Shown: positions 1 through 8,895, counted from the first letter of the stretch. The stretch is DNA of 49,263 nt from JAOUEA01 sp035249905 (GCA_035249905.1 DATFFT010000085.1:1-49263); one strand, 5' to 3'. Made by a program: numbers and translations. The notes: generated by a model not told the origin, from the letters alone.

Positions 1-1
1 C

Positions 2-1075
2 GTGAGCGCGGCCGCGACCGCGCGCCGGGCGCCGTCCGCCCTCACACGGTTCGTCGTCGCGTCGCGCTACATGCCGGTCTACATCGCCATCCTGTTGCTG
101 ATCGTCGTGGCCGCCATCTGGGCGCCGGCGACGCTCCGCGCACCGTCGCTTCGCGCGATCGCCCCCTTCGGGACCTTCCTCGCGATCGCGGCGCTCGGCC
201 AGATGCTCGTCATCATGACGGGCGGCATCGACCTCAGCGTGCCGGGCATCTTCACGCTCGCCGCCGTGCTCACCGTCGGGGTCGGCGACGCATCCGACGA
301 CCGCATATGGACCGCGATCGGCATCGCGCTGATCGCCGTGGCGCTCGTCGGCCTCGTGAACGGGATCCTGATCGGCGGGCTCGGCCTCAACGCCCTGATC
401 GTGACGCTCGCCGTCGGCCAGATCGTGAACGGCATCGCGTTCCGCTACTACACGGGCGTCGCGATCCAGACGCCGGTTCCTGAGGGCCTGGCCTCGTGGA
501 CCTCGACCCGCTTCCTCGGCGTCACGAGGACCTTCTGGGTCGGCGTGGCCCTCACGGTGATCCTCATCATGGTGTTCCGGTTCACGACGTTCGGCAGGAG
601 GTTCCAAGCCGTGGGGGCGAACCCGACCGCGAGCTGGATCGCCGGCCTGCGAGTGAACCTCAATCAGGTGGCCGCCTACGTGATCGCGGCGCTCTTCTAT
701 GGCATCGCCGCGATCCTGCTCGCCGCGTTCCTCGAGACGCCCAGCATCAGCCTCGGCGTGCCGTACCTGCTCGGCCCGATCGCGGCGGTGGTGATCGGCG
801 GGGCGTCGCTCACGGGCGGCCTCGCCAGCCCGTTGTCGACGTGGGCGGGAGCGTTCTTCCTCGCGGGCCTCAACCAGATGATGCGGGTCATGGGGCTGTC
901 GACGGCGCTGCAGTTCGTCGTCTTCGGACTCGTGATCGTCGGCGGCATGTTGGTGTCGGGCGACCGGATCATCCGCGGAGTAGAGCAGGTGCTCCGGGAG
1001 CGCAAACGTCGCGACGACGGCACGGACGCCGCCGGCACGTCCGGCGACGGAATGGCGGAAAGGAGCACAGCGTGA
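2..1075 (+). CDS. RbsC-family ABC transporter permease
   Basis: This is a polytopic inner-membrane permease of the BPD_transp_2 (RbsC/XylH/LsrC) family, which forms the channel of a sugar- or nucleoside-type ABC importer. The protein is 357 residues with a short basic N-terminus, about eight to ten hydrophobic segments and the family hallmark around MTGGIDLSVPG near residue 73. A GTG at position 2 gives a plausible complete N-terminus, but the window begins there, so the true start may lie upstream. It overlaps by GTGA with a possible GTG start of the next frame. It is the first visible gene of a four-gene operon with binding protein, ATPase and a second, enzyme-fused permease, so the channel is probably a heterodimer. 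The substrate is unknown. Confidence 0.88.
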   Translation: MSAAATARRAPSALTRFVVASRYMPVYIAILLLIVVAAIWAPATLRAPSLRAIAPFGTFLAIAALGQMLVIMTGGIDLSVPGIFTLAAVLTVGVGDASDDRIWTAIGIALIAVALVGLVNGILIGGLGLNALIVTLAVGQIVNGIAFRYYTGVAIQTPVPEGLASWTSTRFLGVTRTFWVGVALTVILIMVFRFTTFGRRFQAVGANPTASWIAGLRVNLNQVAAYVIAALFYGIAAILLAAFLETPSISLGVPYLLGPIAAVVIGGASLTGGLASPLSTWAGAFFLAGLNQMMRVMGLSTALQFVVFGLVIVGGMLVSGDRIIRGVEQVLRERKRRDDGTDAAGTSGDGMAERSTA

Positions 1076-1146
1076 GAAAGGAGGCACGGATCCAGCGGGC
1101 GCGACCCGAGTGGAGCTCGGGCGAACGAGACAGGGGGAGGAGGCGT

Positions 1147-2430
1147 ATGCAACGCATCAGGTTCGTCGGCGCGGTCCTCGCGTTCACGTTGCTCGTCGCG
1201 GCGTGTGGCGACGACGGCGGCGACACGACCGAGGGCGGCACAGACGGGAGCCCGGCAACCGGGGCCGAGAGCGAATACTCCGAGTTCGGCGAGAGCACCG
1301 ACGCCGATCCGGCGCTGGTGGAGAAGGCGCTCGGGCCGGTCGAGGGCGTGCCGGACATCGTGCTGGCATCGATCGCACGTGCCGACCAGGACCTCGACCA
1401 GGCCACGATCGATACGGCGCTCGAGTGCTGGAACAACGTCGAGTGCGACACGGGCAGCGGGGGCGAGCTGATCATGGGCGTCGCCGACGGCGGACGCGGC
1501 AACGTCTGGCGTCAGGTCACGCACATGGAGGCGATCCTCCAGGCGCTCACGTATCCGGAGATCGGCACGATCGTCTCCCGCGACGCCCAGTGGGACGAGG
1601 ATCCAGCCGTCGCCGAGGCCGACATCAGGTTCCTGATCCAGCGCGGCGTGGACTTCATCATCGGGTACCCGGACCAGGGAACGAACATCGCCGGCGCGAT
1701 CCTCGAGGCAGAGGCCGCCGGGATCCCGTACATCCCGTATTCGGCCGGATGGGTCGGACTCCCCGGCGATGAAGGCGCGCTGATACCCGGCGAGGACTAC
1801 ACGGCGATCGTGGGCGAGGACCTGTGCGCGCTCGGCGAGAGCTTCGCGGAGGTCCTCAACACCGAGGTCGGCCAGGGCCAGATCGGGATCATGGGCGGGA
1901 CGCCGGGCAACGCCTTGTCGGAAGGGTGGCAGCGATGCCTGAGGCAATCCCTCGCCGAGGGCGTCGAGCCCGTCGGGCCGGCCGCGGACACCTACTGGGT
2001 GAACGACTTCGCATTGCAGACGGTCCTCGGGTGGTTGTCGAAGGACCCCGACATCAGCGGGTACGTCTACGAGTACGCCGACGGCATGTACACCGCGCTC
2101 GACGCGTACGAGCAGCTCGACATCCCGGTGGAGAACACCACCGTGGTGGTCCGAACGGACGAACAGACGCTGTTCTGCGACTGGGCCCAGAGGAACGAGC
2201 CGAGCTACAAGATCTTCTTCTCGGCCGGCGGGAACTTCCAGTCCCGGGTCGCGGTCACCGCGGCGATGCTGACGCTGCAGGGCGCGGAGATCCCCGCCGA
2301 GATCGTGGTGCCTCACGTGATGCGAGAGGTCACGGCGGACGATTGCGATCCCGACCGAGTGACGCCGACGGTCTCGGGCACCAGCCTGGTACCCGACGCC
2401 ATGCTCGCCCAGATGTACGCCGAGGGATGA
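1147..2430 (+). CDS. Periplasmic-binding-protein type I lipoprotein (RbsB-like)
   Basis: This is a 427-residue substrate-binding lipoprotein for the adjacent RbsABC-type importer. Residues 1–20 form a lipoprotein signal ending in LVAAC, with the lipidated Cys at 20, followed by an acidic, Gly/Thr-rich linker. The body has the two-lobed type I fold pattern, including a GGTPGNALSEGW stretch and repeated Rossmann-like strands. The ATG at 1147 is preferred because it places the signal peptide at the N-terminus and has a GGAGGAGG tract just upstream. A GTG at 1072 is also open and has an AGGAG, but it would prepend 25 charged residues to the signal. The stop overlaps the ATPase start by ATGA. The ligand cannot be read from the sequence. 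Confidence 0.87.
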   Translation: MQRIRFVGAVLAFTLLVAACGDDGGDTTEGGTDGSPATGAESEYSEFGESTDADPALVEKALGPVEGVPDIVLASIARADQDLDQATIDTALECWNNVECDTGSGGELIMGVADGGRGNVWRQVTHMEAILQALTYPEIGTIVSRDAQWDEDPAVAEADIRFLIQRGVDFIIGYPDQGTNIAGAILEAEAAGIPYIPYSAGWVGLPGDEGALIPGEDYTAIVGEDLCALGESFAEVLNTEVGQGQIGIMGGTPGNALSEGWQRCLRQSLAEGVEPVGPAADTYWVNDFALQTVLGWLSKDPDISGYVYEYADGMYTALDAYEQLDIPVENTTVVVRTDEQTLFCDWAQRNEPSYKIFFSAGGNFQSRVAVTAAMLTLQGAEIPAEIVVPHVMREVTADDCDPDRVTPTVSGTSLVPDAMLAQMYAEG

Positions 2431-4022
2431 CCCAGAGCGGTCCCGATGCAGGGTCGACGACCCCGGAGCTCGAGCTCGAGCTCCGGGGCGTCTCCCGTCA
2501 GTTCGGCGCGGTCCGCGCGCTGAGCGACGTCAGCTTCGACTGCCGCGCCGGCGAGGTGCACGCGATCGTCGGCGAGAACGGCTCCGGGAAGTCGACCCTC
2601 CTCGGGATCGCGAGCGGTTCCGTCGACCCCGATCGCGGAACGGTCACGATCGGGGGAAGGCGCCTCGTCCGCGACTCGCCCGCGCAAGCACGGTCGCTGG
2701 GCCTCGCGATGGCCTACCAGGACGCCTCGCTGATCCTGGCCCAGCCGGTGAAGAACAACCTGTATTTGGCCGCAACGCCGGGCCGGCGCCCTCGGTTCTG
2801 GCGGCGGAAGCGATGGGCGCGCCAGGTGCTCGCGGAGTTCGACCTGGACATCGAACTCTTCCCCGACGCGCCGGCCGGCTCGCTGACGCTCGCCGATCGC
2901 CAGCTCTTCGAAGTCGCGAAGGCGCTCGTCACGGACCCGAAGGTGCTGCTGCTCGACGAGCCCACCACCGCGCTGGGCCCGCACGAGGTCGAGGCGCTGC
3001 ATCGAACGCTCGAGGCATGCCGCGACCGCGGGGTGGGCGTCGTCTACGTGAGCCATCGCCTTCCGGAGGTCCTCGAGATCGCCGACCGCATCACGGTGCT
3101 TCGGGACGGCAGGTCCCAAGGAACCTTCGACGCGAAAGGCACGTCCGAGGGCGAGCTCGTGGATCTGATCGTGGGCCGATCCTTCGAGGCAGCGTTCCCC
3201 CCGCCCGCGCCGGCCGGCGACGACCGGCGGGAGGTGCTCGTCGTCGACGGTCTGCAGGGGCAGTCGTTCGGTCCGGTGAGCTTCACGCTCGAGAGCGGCG
3301 AGATCGTCGGCGTCGCCGGCGCCGAGGGCAACGGCCAGCCCGAGCTCTTCGGCTGCCTCGCGGGGCGTCAGCCACCGCGTGCGGGCAAGGTCGTCTGCGA
3401 CGACAAGGAGCTCATGCTGATCTCCACGCACGAGGCCGTGCGTGCCGGGATCATGATGTTGCCCGGCGACCGCACGCACGAGGCACTGATGCCGGTGCTG
3501 GGCGTTCGCGTCAACGCGACGATCCAGTCGCTCCGTCGGTTCGGCGCGTTCGGCTTCCTCCGTCGCCGGAAGGAACGCGCGGCGGTCGACGGCCTGGTCG
3601 AGCGGCTCGAGATCCGGACCCCGTCGATCGAGCAACCCGTGGGGTTCCTCTCGGGCGGCAACCAACAGAAGGTGGCGGTCTCGCGTACGTTCCTGCGCGA
3701 ACCCACGGTGATCCTGGCATACGAGCCGACCCAAGGCGTCGACGTCGGCTCTCGCTTCGACATCTACGCGGCGCTGCGCTCTCGGAGCGACGCCGGCACC
3801 GCGATCCTCGTGAAGTCGAGCGACCCGATCGAGCTCAGCGGCCTCTGCGACCGGGTGCTCGTGGTGTCGCGCGGCACGATCGTCGAGGAGATCCCGGGCG
3901 ACGAGCTCGACGAGCTCCGCATCGTGGAAGCGATCGTTCGCGGCCCCGGCATGTCGCGGGCGGGGCGCTCGCCGCTGGGCGTGGCGATGCCGAAGTCGCC
4001 GTCTTCCCGGAACAGCAGATGA
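2427..4022 (+). CDS. Double-NBD sugar-type ABC transporter ATPase (RbsA/MglA-like)
   Basis: This is a 531-residue cytoplasmic ATPase with two fused nucleotide-binding domains, as in RbsA and MglA. NBD1 has a canonical Walker A (GENGSGKS, residues 49–56) and Walker B (LLLDEPTTA), but its signature is the unusual LTLADRQ rather than LSGGQ-like. NBD2 has the degenerate P-loop usual for this family (GAEGNGQ), an intact LSGGNQQK signature and a Walker B ending in YEPTQGVD. The start ATG overlaps the previous stop by ATGA, and the stop overlaps the next ATG by four bases, so translation is probably coupled. The Pro/Ser-rich C-terminal tail after residue 505 is not part of the domain. It energises the two flanking permeases. 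Confidence 0.9.
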   Translation: MTQSGPDAGSTTPELELELRGVSRQFGAVRALSDVSFDCRAGEVHAIVGENGSGKSTLLGIASGSVDPDRGTVTIGGRRLVRDSPAQARSLGLAMAYQDASLILAQPVKNNLYLAATPGRRPRFWRRKRWARQVLAEFDLDIELFPDAPAGSLTLADRQLFEVAKALVTDPKVLLLDEPTTALGPHEVEALHRTLEACRDRGVGVVYVSHRLPEVLEIADRITVLRDGRSQGTFDAKGTSEGELVDLIVGRSFEAAFPPPAPAGDDRREVLVVDGLQGQSFGPVSFTLESGEIVGVAGAEGNGQPELFGCLAGRQPPRAGKVVCDDKELMLISTHEAVRAGIMMLPGDRTHEALMPVLGVRVNATIQSLRRFGAFGFLRRRKERAAVDGLVERLEIRTPSIEQPVGFLSGGNQQKVAVSRTFLREPTVILAYEPTQGVDVGSRFDIYAALRSRSDAGTAILVKSSDPIELSGLCDRVLVVSRGTIVEEIPGDELDELRIVEAIVRGPGMSRAGRSPLGVAMPKSPSSRNSR

Positions 4023-6472
4023 GCGCACGCGCCGACACCGCCAGGATCGCCGTCCGCAAGGTCATGCGCGACGCCCGTGACAAGAACAAGTGGCGGAAGA
4101 TCATCCGCTTCCGGCTCTGGATGCCGGTGGTTCTGCAACTGCTGCTGATCATCGCCGTCGCCTGGTACACGACGACGCGGTTCGACAACTTCATCAACGC
4201 ATCGAACGTCACGAACATCCTGATCCTCGCGGCACCGCTCGCGATGGCAGCGATGGGCCAGACGCACGCGCTGCTCGTGGGCTACCTCGACCTCTCGGTC
4301 GGCGCGATGGTAACGTTCGGCGTCGTCGTGGCGTCGTTCCTGATCGGCCCCGACGCGAGCCCGTCGCAGATCGCGATCGGCGTCGCCGCCGTAATCCTGT
4401 GCGCGATCGGGCTCGGCCTATTGAACGGCGCCCTCGTGGTCGGCGTGAAGATCCCGTCGATCATCGCGACGCTCGCGACGCTGAGCATCCTCAACGGCAT
4501 CTCACTGACGCTCCGCGAGACGCCCGGCGGCATCATCGACCGCGAGCTCACGGAGGCGCTGCGGGCGGACATCGGCCCCGTGCCGGTGATCTTCATCGTC
4601 TGCGTGGTCGCCGCCGGCGCGCTCGACTACTGGCTCCATGCGACCGGACGCGGTCTGCAGCTGCGGTCGACAGGCTTCGACGACGTCTCGGCCAAGCGGG
4701 CCGGCGTCCGCACGAAGTGGCTGCGCGTGCGCGCCCTCGTGCTGTCCGCGGTGTTCGCGGCCGTGGCGGCGTTCTTCGTGATGGCCCGGTCGGGGATCGG
4801 GAACGCCCAGATCGGGGAGAGCTACGCGCTGAACAGCATCACCGCGGCGGTGCTCGGCGGAGCGGCGCTGTCCGGCGGGCGGGCCACCTTCCTGGGCGCG
4901 TTGGTCGCCTCGGTGCTGCTCGCGCTGATCATCAGCGCCCTGCCTTTCCTCGGCCTGGCCGCGGAGCACGGCCTGATGATCATCGGCGTGCTGGTGCTCT
5001 TGGGGATCGTGCTGTTCCAACTCGGCGACATCAAGGAGCTCACGAAACGCAACTACAAGCGTGCCCGGCGCCTGATGATCGGGAGCCGCCCGCCGAAGGC
5101 AGCCGAGATCCCCGATCTGTACCCCTCGGCTCCCGACTTCAGGGTTGCGCCGACGGGAAGGACGCTGATCCGGGGCGGAACCGTGCTGAGCCTCGACCCC
5201 GACGTCGGGGACTTCGCCACCGCCGACGTGCTCATCGACGGGGACGAGATCGTCGAGGTTCGCCCCGGCCTGGTGGCCGCCGACGCCGAGGTGATCGACG
5301 CGACGGGCACGATCGTCATGCCGGGGTTCGTCGACAGCCACCGCCACATCTGGGAAGGCCTGCTGCGCAACATCGGCACCGACGTGCCGCTCGAGGGCCG
5401 GTCCAGCTACATCTCGTTCGTGCTGCACAAGCTGGCCCCCGCGTTCCGACCCGAGGACGCGTACGTCGGCGACCTGATCTCGGCCCTCGGCGCGATCGAC
5501 GCCGGGATCACCACCCTGCTCGACTGGTCCCACATCCAGGGCTCCCCCGCCCACACCGACGCGGTGGTCCAGGCCCTCGAGGACTCGGGCATGCGGGCCG
5601 TGTTCGCCTACGGCTTCCCGTGGTGGGGCAAGTGGGAGGAGCGCCAGCCCAGCTGGTTCGTGAGGGCCGCGAACGAGCACTTCTCCACGAGCGATCAGCG
5701 GCTCTCGCTCGCCCTCGCCGCCCCGGGCCCCGAGTTCACCGACTTCGAGGTATCGCGCGACCACTGGAAGCTGGCCCGCGAGGCGGGAGCGCGCATCACG
5801 ACCCACGTCGGCGTCGGGAGCTACGGCCAGGACGCCAAGGTCCAGGAGATGGGCGAGGCGGGCCTGCTCGGGTCCGACACGACCTACATCCACTGCACGA
5901 CGCTGAACGACACCGAGATCCAGATGATCGTCGACACGGGCGGAACGGTCTCGCTCGCGTCGCCGGTCGAGATGATGATGGGCCACGGCATGCCCCCGGT
6001 GCAGAAGTTCCTCGACCGAGGCCTGCACCCAAGCCTGAGCGTCGACGTCGAAACGAACGTTCCCGGCGACATGTTCAACCAGATGCGCTCGGTGCTCGCG
6101 CTGCAACGGGCGATCTCGACCGCCGAGGACAAGACGCCGCTGACGACGAGGGAAGTCCTCGCCTGCGCCACGCTCGAGGGAGCCCGGGCGAACGGGCTCG
6201 ACTCGAAGGTGGGCTCGTTGACGCCCGGGAAGCAGGCCGACGTCATCATGCTGCGCACCGATCGCATGAACGTCACGCCGCTCAACGACCCGACGACCGC
6301 GGTGGTGACGGGTATGGACACGGGCAACGTCGACACGGTCCTGATCGCCGGTCGCGTGATGAAGCGCAAGGGCGAGCTGCTGCACGTCGACTGGCCGGCG
6401 CTGAAACGCATGGCCGCGGAGTCGAGGGACCACGTGATCGGCAGGTCGGGCTTCAAGTTGCCGAGCATCTGA
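4019..6472 (+). CDS. Fusion: RbsC-type permease + COG0402 amidohydrolase
   Basis: This is a single 817-residue open frame joining two complete proteins. Residues 1 to about 335 are an RbsC-family ABC permease with its own YLDLSVGAM hallmark and multiple membrane segments. A basic linker (about 336–380) leads into a cytosine-deaminase/SsnA-type metal hydrolase (381–817). Metal ligands visible are H441-R-H443, H596, H625 and D676; the usual Glu three residues after the third His is a Val here. No stop or frameshift separates the halves. A possible internal ATG at 5075 (residue 353) has no Shine-Dalgarno sequence. RbsC-type permeases end in the cytoplasm, so the enzyme would sit at the channel's inner mouth and could act on the imported molecule at once. 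The deaminated or hydrolysed substrate is unknown. The ATG overlaps the ATPase stop. Confidence 0.86.
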   Translation: MSARADTARIAVRKVMRDARDKNKWRKIIRFRLWMPVVLQLLLIIAVAWYTTTRFDNFINASNVTNILILAAPLAMAAMGQTHALLVGYLDLSVGAMVTFGVVVASFLIGPDASPSQIAIGVAAVILCAIGLGLLNGALVVGVKIPSIIATLATLSILNGISLTLRETPGGIIDRELTEALRADIGPVPVIFIVCVVAAGALDYWLHATGRGLQLRSTGFDDVSAKRAGVRTKWLRVRALVLSAVFAAVAAFFVMARSGIGNAQIGESYALNSITAAVLGGAALSGGRATFLGALVASVLLALIISALPFLGLAAEHGLMIIGVLVLLGIVLFQLGDIKELTKRNYKRARRLMIGSRPPKAAEIPDLYPSAPDFRVAPTGRTLIRGGTVLSLDPDVGDFATADVLIDGDEIVEVRPGLVAADAEVIDATGTIVMPGFVDSHRHIWEGLLRNIGTDVPLEGRSSYISFVLHKLAPAFRPEDAYVGDLISALGAIDAGITTLLDWSHIQGSPAHTDAVVQALEDSGMRAVFAYGFPWWGKWEERQPSWFVRAANEHFSTSDQRLSLALAAPGPEFTDFEVSRDHWKLAREAGARITTHVGVGSYGQDAKVQEMGEAGLLGSDTTYIHCTTLNDTEIQMIVDTGGTVSLASPVEMMMGHGMPPVQKFLDRGLHPSLSVDVETNVPGDMFNQMRSVLALQRAISTAEDKTPLTTREVLACATLEGARANGLDSKVGSLTPGKQADVIMLRTDRMNVTPLNDPTTAVVTGMDTGNVDTVLIAGRVMKRKGELLHVDWPALKRMAAESRDHVIGRSGFKLPSI

Positions 6473-6490
6473 CGGAGCGCGTCGGGCCGC

Positions 6491-7852
6491 TCAGACGGAC
6501 GTCACGAGCCCCGTTCCGCCGTCGGACTTGACGGCGACGCCGAACACCTCGGACATCTCGCGAACCTCGTCGAGGATCGACTCCGCGACCTCGGGCGTGG
6601 GGATCCTGGGAACGCCGCGCCGCGTCGGCGGCTCGCTCCGGCCGAGGTCGATCGGGTGCAGCCGGAGCTCCTCGAGCCCCTCGGGGCCCAGTCGGATCCT
6701 CGCGAGCACACCACGGAACGTCGCTTCGGTGCCGAACGAGTCCTCGTTCAGCAGGCCGAGCAGGTCCGCATCGGTCACCGACGCGGGATCGTCGAACCGC
6801 CCGCGCACCATCACCCTGCTCTCGTCGTAGAAGTACCGCTGGATCGGCTCCTGCATGTCGCACCAGAGGAAGTTCCCCGCGCCGTAGATCACCGGTCTGT
6901 CCCGGTACCGCTCGATCGGGGAGAGGCGGTGCGGGCCGCTGATCGCCACGACGTCGGCCCCGTCATCGATCGCGGCGTGCGCCCAGCTCCGCAGGAACGC
7001 CGGAGGCTCGCCCGGGCGGCCGTCGCCCTGGTGCGAGTGCGCGGCGGCCACCACGACGTCGGCGTGCCGGGACGCGAGCCGGATCGAGCGCAGGTTCTCC
7101 GCGAGCGCATCCTCGTCGGGCTCGTGGCGGACCTCCATCTGCTCGCCGACCTCGAAGCGCCGCCCGTACAACTCGAGCACGTCCGGCGGTGACTCCTCGT
7201 CGATGTGCTGGGTGAGCCACGCGACGTCGCCCTCCGGATGCGCCAGCCGGATCGCCACGAGCGACCGCATCACCTTGCGGGTGACGACGACGGTCGTGCG
7301 CACCGGCACGGTGGCCACCCCCGGCCGCGAGGGCACCTCCCCGAACGCGTCGAGCGCGGGCGCGAGGCCGCTCGCGGGGCTGGTGGTCATCGAGACCAGG
7401 CCGAGCCGGCCGGCATCGGTCTCGAGGTACCTGGGAGCCCGAGCGGCCGCCGACGTCACGCCCGCGCCGGCGTGCACGAGCGCCGCCTCGTCGAGCCAGA
7501 GCCCGGTCTCGAGCAGTCCGCCGACGCCCCAATCGGTGGAGTGGTTGTTCGCGCGACCGAACACGTCGAAGCCGAGCGCCCGCAGATCGAGCGCGCAGTC
7601 GGGCTGGGCTCGGACCGCCCAGTCATCGGGCAGGCCCGAGGGCACCGCTGCGGTGTCGGCCAGGTCGACGATGCTGGTCTCGAGGTTCCCGAACGCAGCG
7701 TCGGCTCCCCGGAGCAGGCTCACGACCTCGGCGAACGGGCGGTCGACGCCGACCATCGGCAACAGCGGCCGCGTGACGATGCAGTCACCTGCGACCGCGA
7801 TCGTGAACGAATCTCGAAGCGTCGTGCGTTCGTCGCCGTCGACCCGTGCCAC
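6491..7852 (-). CDS. CapA/PGA_cap-family metallophosphatase-like protein
   Basis: The protein belongs to the CapA family linked to poly-gamma-glutamate capsule synthesis, which has a calcineurin-like metallophosphatase fold. Visible motifs in order are AGDCIVTRP, GNLETSIVD, NNHSTDWG, AHSHQGDG and GPHRLSPIE…GNFLW, which carry the likely metal-binding Asp, Asn and His residues. No signal peptide or membrane segment is seen, and no capB or capC neighbours occur, so a capsule role is not shown. The start is uncertain: GTG at 7852 (453 aa) avoids overlap with the upstream gene, while ATG at 7930 would overlap it by 41 bases. Neither has a clear ribosome-binding site. It lies just downstream of an L,D-transpeptidase on the same strand, which suggests an envelope role. 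Confidence 0.75.
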   Translation of the reverse strand: MARVDGDERTTLRDSFTIAVAGDCIVTRPLLPMVGVDRPFAEVVSLLRGADAAFGNLETSIVDLADTAAVPSGLPDDWAVRAQPDCALDLRALGFDVFGRANNHSTDWGVGGLLETGLWLDEAALVHAGAGVTSAAARAPRYLETDAGRLGLVSMTTSPASGLAPALDAFGEVPSRPGVATVPVRTTVVVTRKVMRSLVAIRLAHPEGDVAWLTQHIDEESPPDVLELYGRRFEVGEQMEVRHEPDEDALAENLRSIRLASRHADVVVAAAHSHQGDGRPGEPPAFLRSWAHAAIDDGADVVAISGPHRLSPIERYRDRPVIYGAGNFLWCDMQEPIQRYFYDESRVMVRGRFDDPASVTDADLLGLLNEDSFGTEATFRGVLARIRLGPEGLEELRLHPIDLGRSEPPTRRGVPRIPTPEVAESILDEVREMSEVFGVAVKSDGGTGLVTSV

Positions 7853-7889
7853 GGGCGGAATCGTAGACGCCCGTGTCAGCGCGCGCTCG

Positions 7890-8741
7890 TCAGCGGCGGA
7901 TCCAGACCATGGCACCCATCGGGATGCCACGCAGGCGGTTCATCTGGGGGTTGTACACGCGTGTGCACCCGTAGGAGACGCGCCGGCCTCGATCGGTTGG
8001 ATCTGCGGTGCCGTGGATCGCCATGCGCCCACCCCCCGGCCAGTTCGTGAGCACCTTCGAGAATCCCGAGAGCCCGAGCAGGTACGTGCCGTACGGGCCC
8101 GACGCATCGCGCGGATCGAGATGCGCCCACACGAAGAATCGCCCTGCCGTCGTCGGCGTTCCCCGGGCACCGACGCCGACCGTGAACCGGTGTCGCAGCT
8201 TCCCGTTGCGGAAGTGACGCAGCTCCCGAGCCGACAGGTCCACCGCGACACGATGCCTGATGCGGCTGAACGTCACGTCGTCACCCCGGATCCAGCCGGT
8301 GGAGCCGTTCGGCTGGATCCCGAGGAGGATTCGGTACCAGGCGGCGCCACCCCGCATCCGCACCTCCCGCACGGGGAACGCGATGCGCTGATCCCACGGG
8401 TTGAGCGCGTCGATGTTTCGCCGCCGGGCCGTGGGGCGCAGCCCCGAGTACACGCTCAGCCGATCGCCGATGGCCCGCACGGCCCATTCCCACCGCTCCA
8501 GCGACTTCGGCGCCCTGAGACTCGTCCGCACGGGTTCGGTGCTCGCGTGGGAAGCCTCGCCCTCCGCCACCTCCAGGAACTCCCGCGGAGACGGCGACGT
8601 CTCCGGCGACGGCGCATCGGGGGGGCGCTGAGCCAGCTCATGGGCAGACGCCGGATCGTCGGGGAAGTCGCCACAGCTCGCCGCGCCCAGCAGCGCGAGC
8701 GCGGCGAAGCAGGCGACCAGGGGTCGTCGGGGGGCGGCCAT
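7890..8741 (-). CDS. L,D-transpeptidase (YkuD) lipoprotein
   Basis: This 283-residue lipoprotein would cross-link peptidoglycan stem peptides 3→3, or attach proteins to them, outside the membrane. The N-terminus is a lipoprotein signal ending in GAASC (Cys23), followed by a Pro/Ser-rich linker. The middle looks SH3-like and contains a WYRILLG strand. The C-terminal YkuD domain keeps the catalytic signature: His243 in AIHGT, then S256-Y-G-C259-T-R261, with Cys259 as the nucleophile. The catalytic domain ends almost at the C-terminus, as is usual. The gene precedes the CapA-like gene on the same strand. The motif makes the assignment firm; its precise cell-wall substrate is not determined. Confidence 0.9.
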   Translation of the reverse strand: MAAPRRPLVACFAALALLGAASCGDFPDDPASAHELAQRPPDAPSPETSPSPREFLEVAEGEASHASTEPVRTSLRAPKSLERWEWAVRAIGDRLSVYSGLRPTARRRNIDALNPWDQRIAFPVREVRMRGGAAWYRILLGIQPNGSTGWIRGDDVTFSRIRHRVAVDLSARELRHFRNGKLRHRFTVGVGARGTPTTAGRFFVWAHLDPRDASGPYGTYLLGLSGFSKVLTNWPGGGRMAIHGTADPTDRGRRVSYGCTRVYNPQMNRLRGIPMGAMVWIRR

Positions 8742-8811
8742 GCCGCCCCATCATTCCAGATGATCATGCGACCGTGCAGACCCTGCAGGAAGGTAGCCTG
8801 GTGCCCTGCAC

Positions 8812-8895
8812 GCGAGAGTGGCGGAACTGGCAGACGCGCCGGGTTTAGGACCCGGTGCCCGAAAGGGCGTGGGAGTTCGAATCTCCCCTCTCGCA
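8812..8895 (+). tRNA. tRNA-Leu (anticodon UAG)
   Basis: The 84-base sequence folds as a class II tRNA. The acceptor stem pairs GCGAGAG with CTCTCGC and the discriminator is A. The anticodon stem CCGGG/CCCGG encloses loop TTTAGGA with anticodon TAG, which reads CUA. A long variable arm (TGCCCGAAAGGGCG) and a T arm GGGAG-TTCGAAT-CTCCC are present. CCA is not encoded. It lies on the plus strand between two minus-strand genes. Confidence 0.96.

Noticed and set aside
2813..4018. In-frame open extension upstream of the permease–amidohydrolase fusion
   Set aside because: It runs through the ATPase gene in another frame; the ATG at 4019 overlaps the ATPase stop in the coupled way seen throughout the operon and starts a normal permease.
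5061..5080. Separate start for the amidohydrolase (ATG at 5075)
   Set aside because: No Shine-Dalgarno sequence or stop precedes it and the frame is continuous with the permease; kept only as an alternative to test.
6475..6492. Hairpin between the fusion gene and the CapA-like gene
   Set aside because: A 5-bp stem in an 18-base gap, without a T-tract; not convincing.
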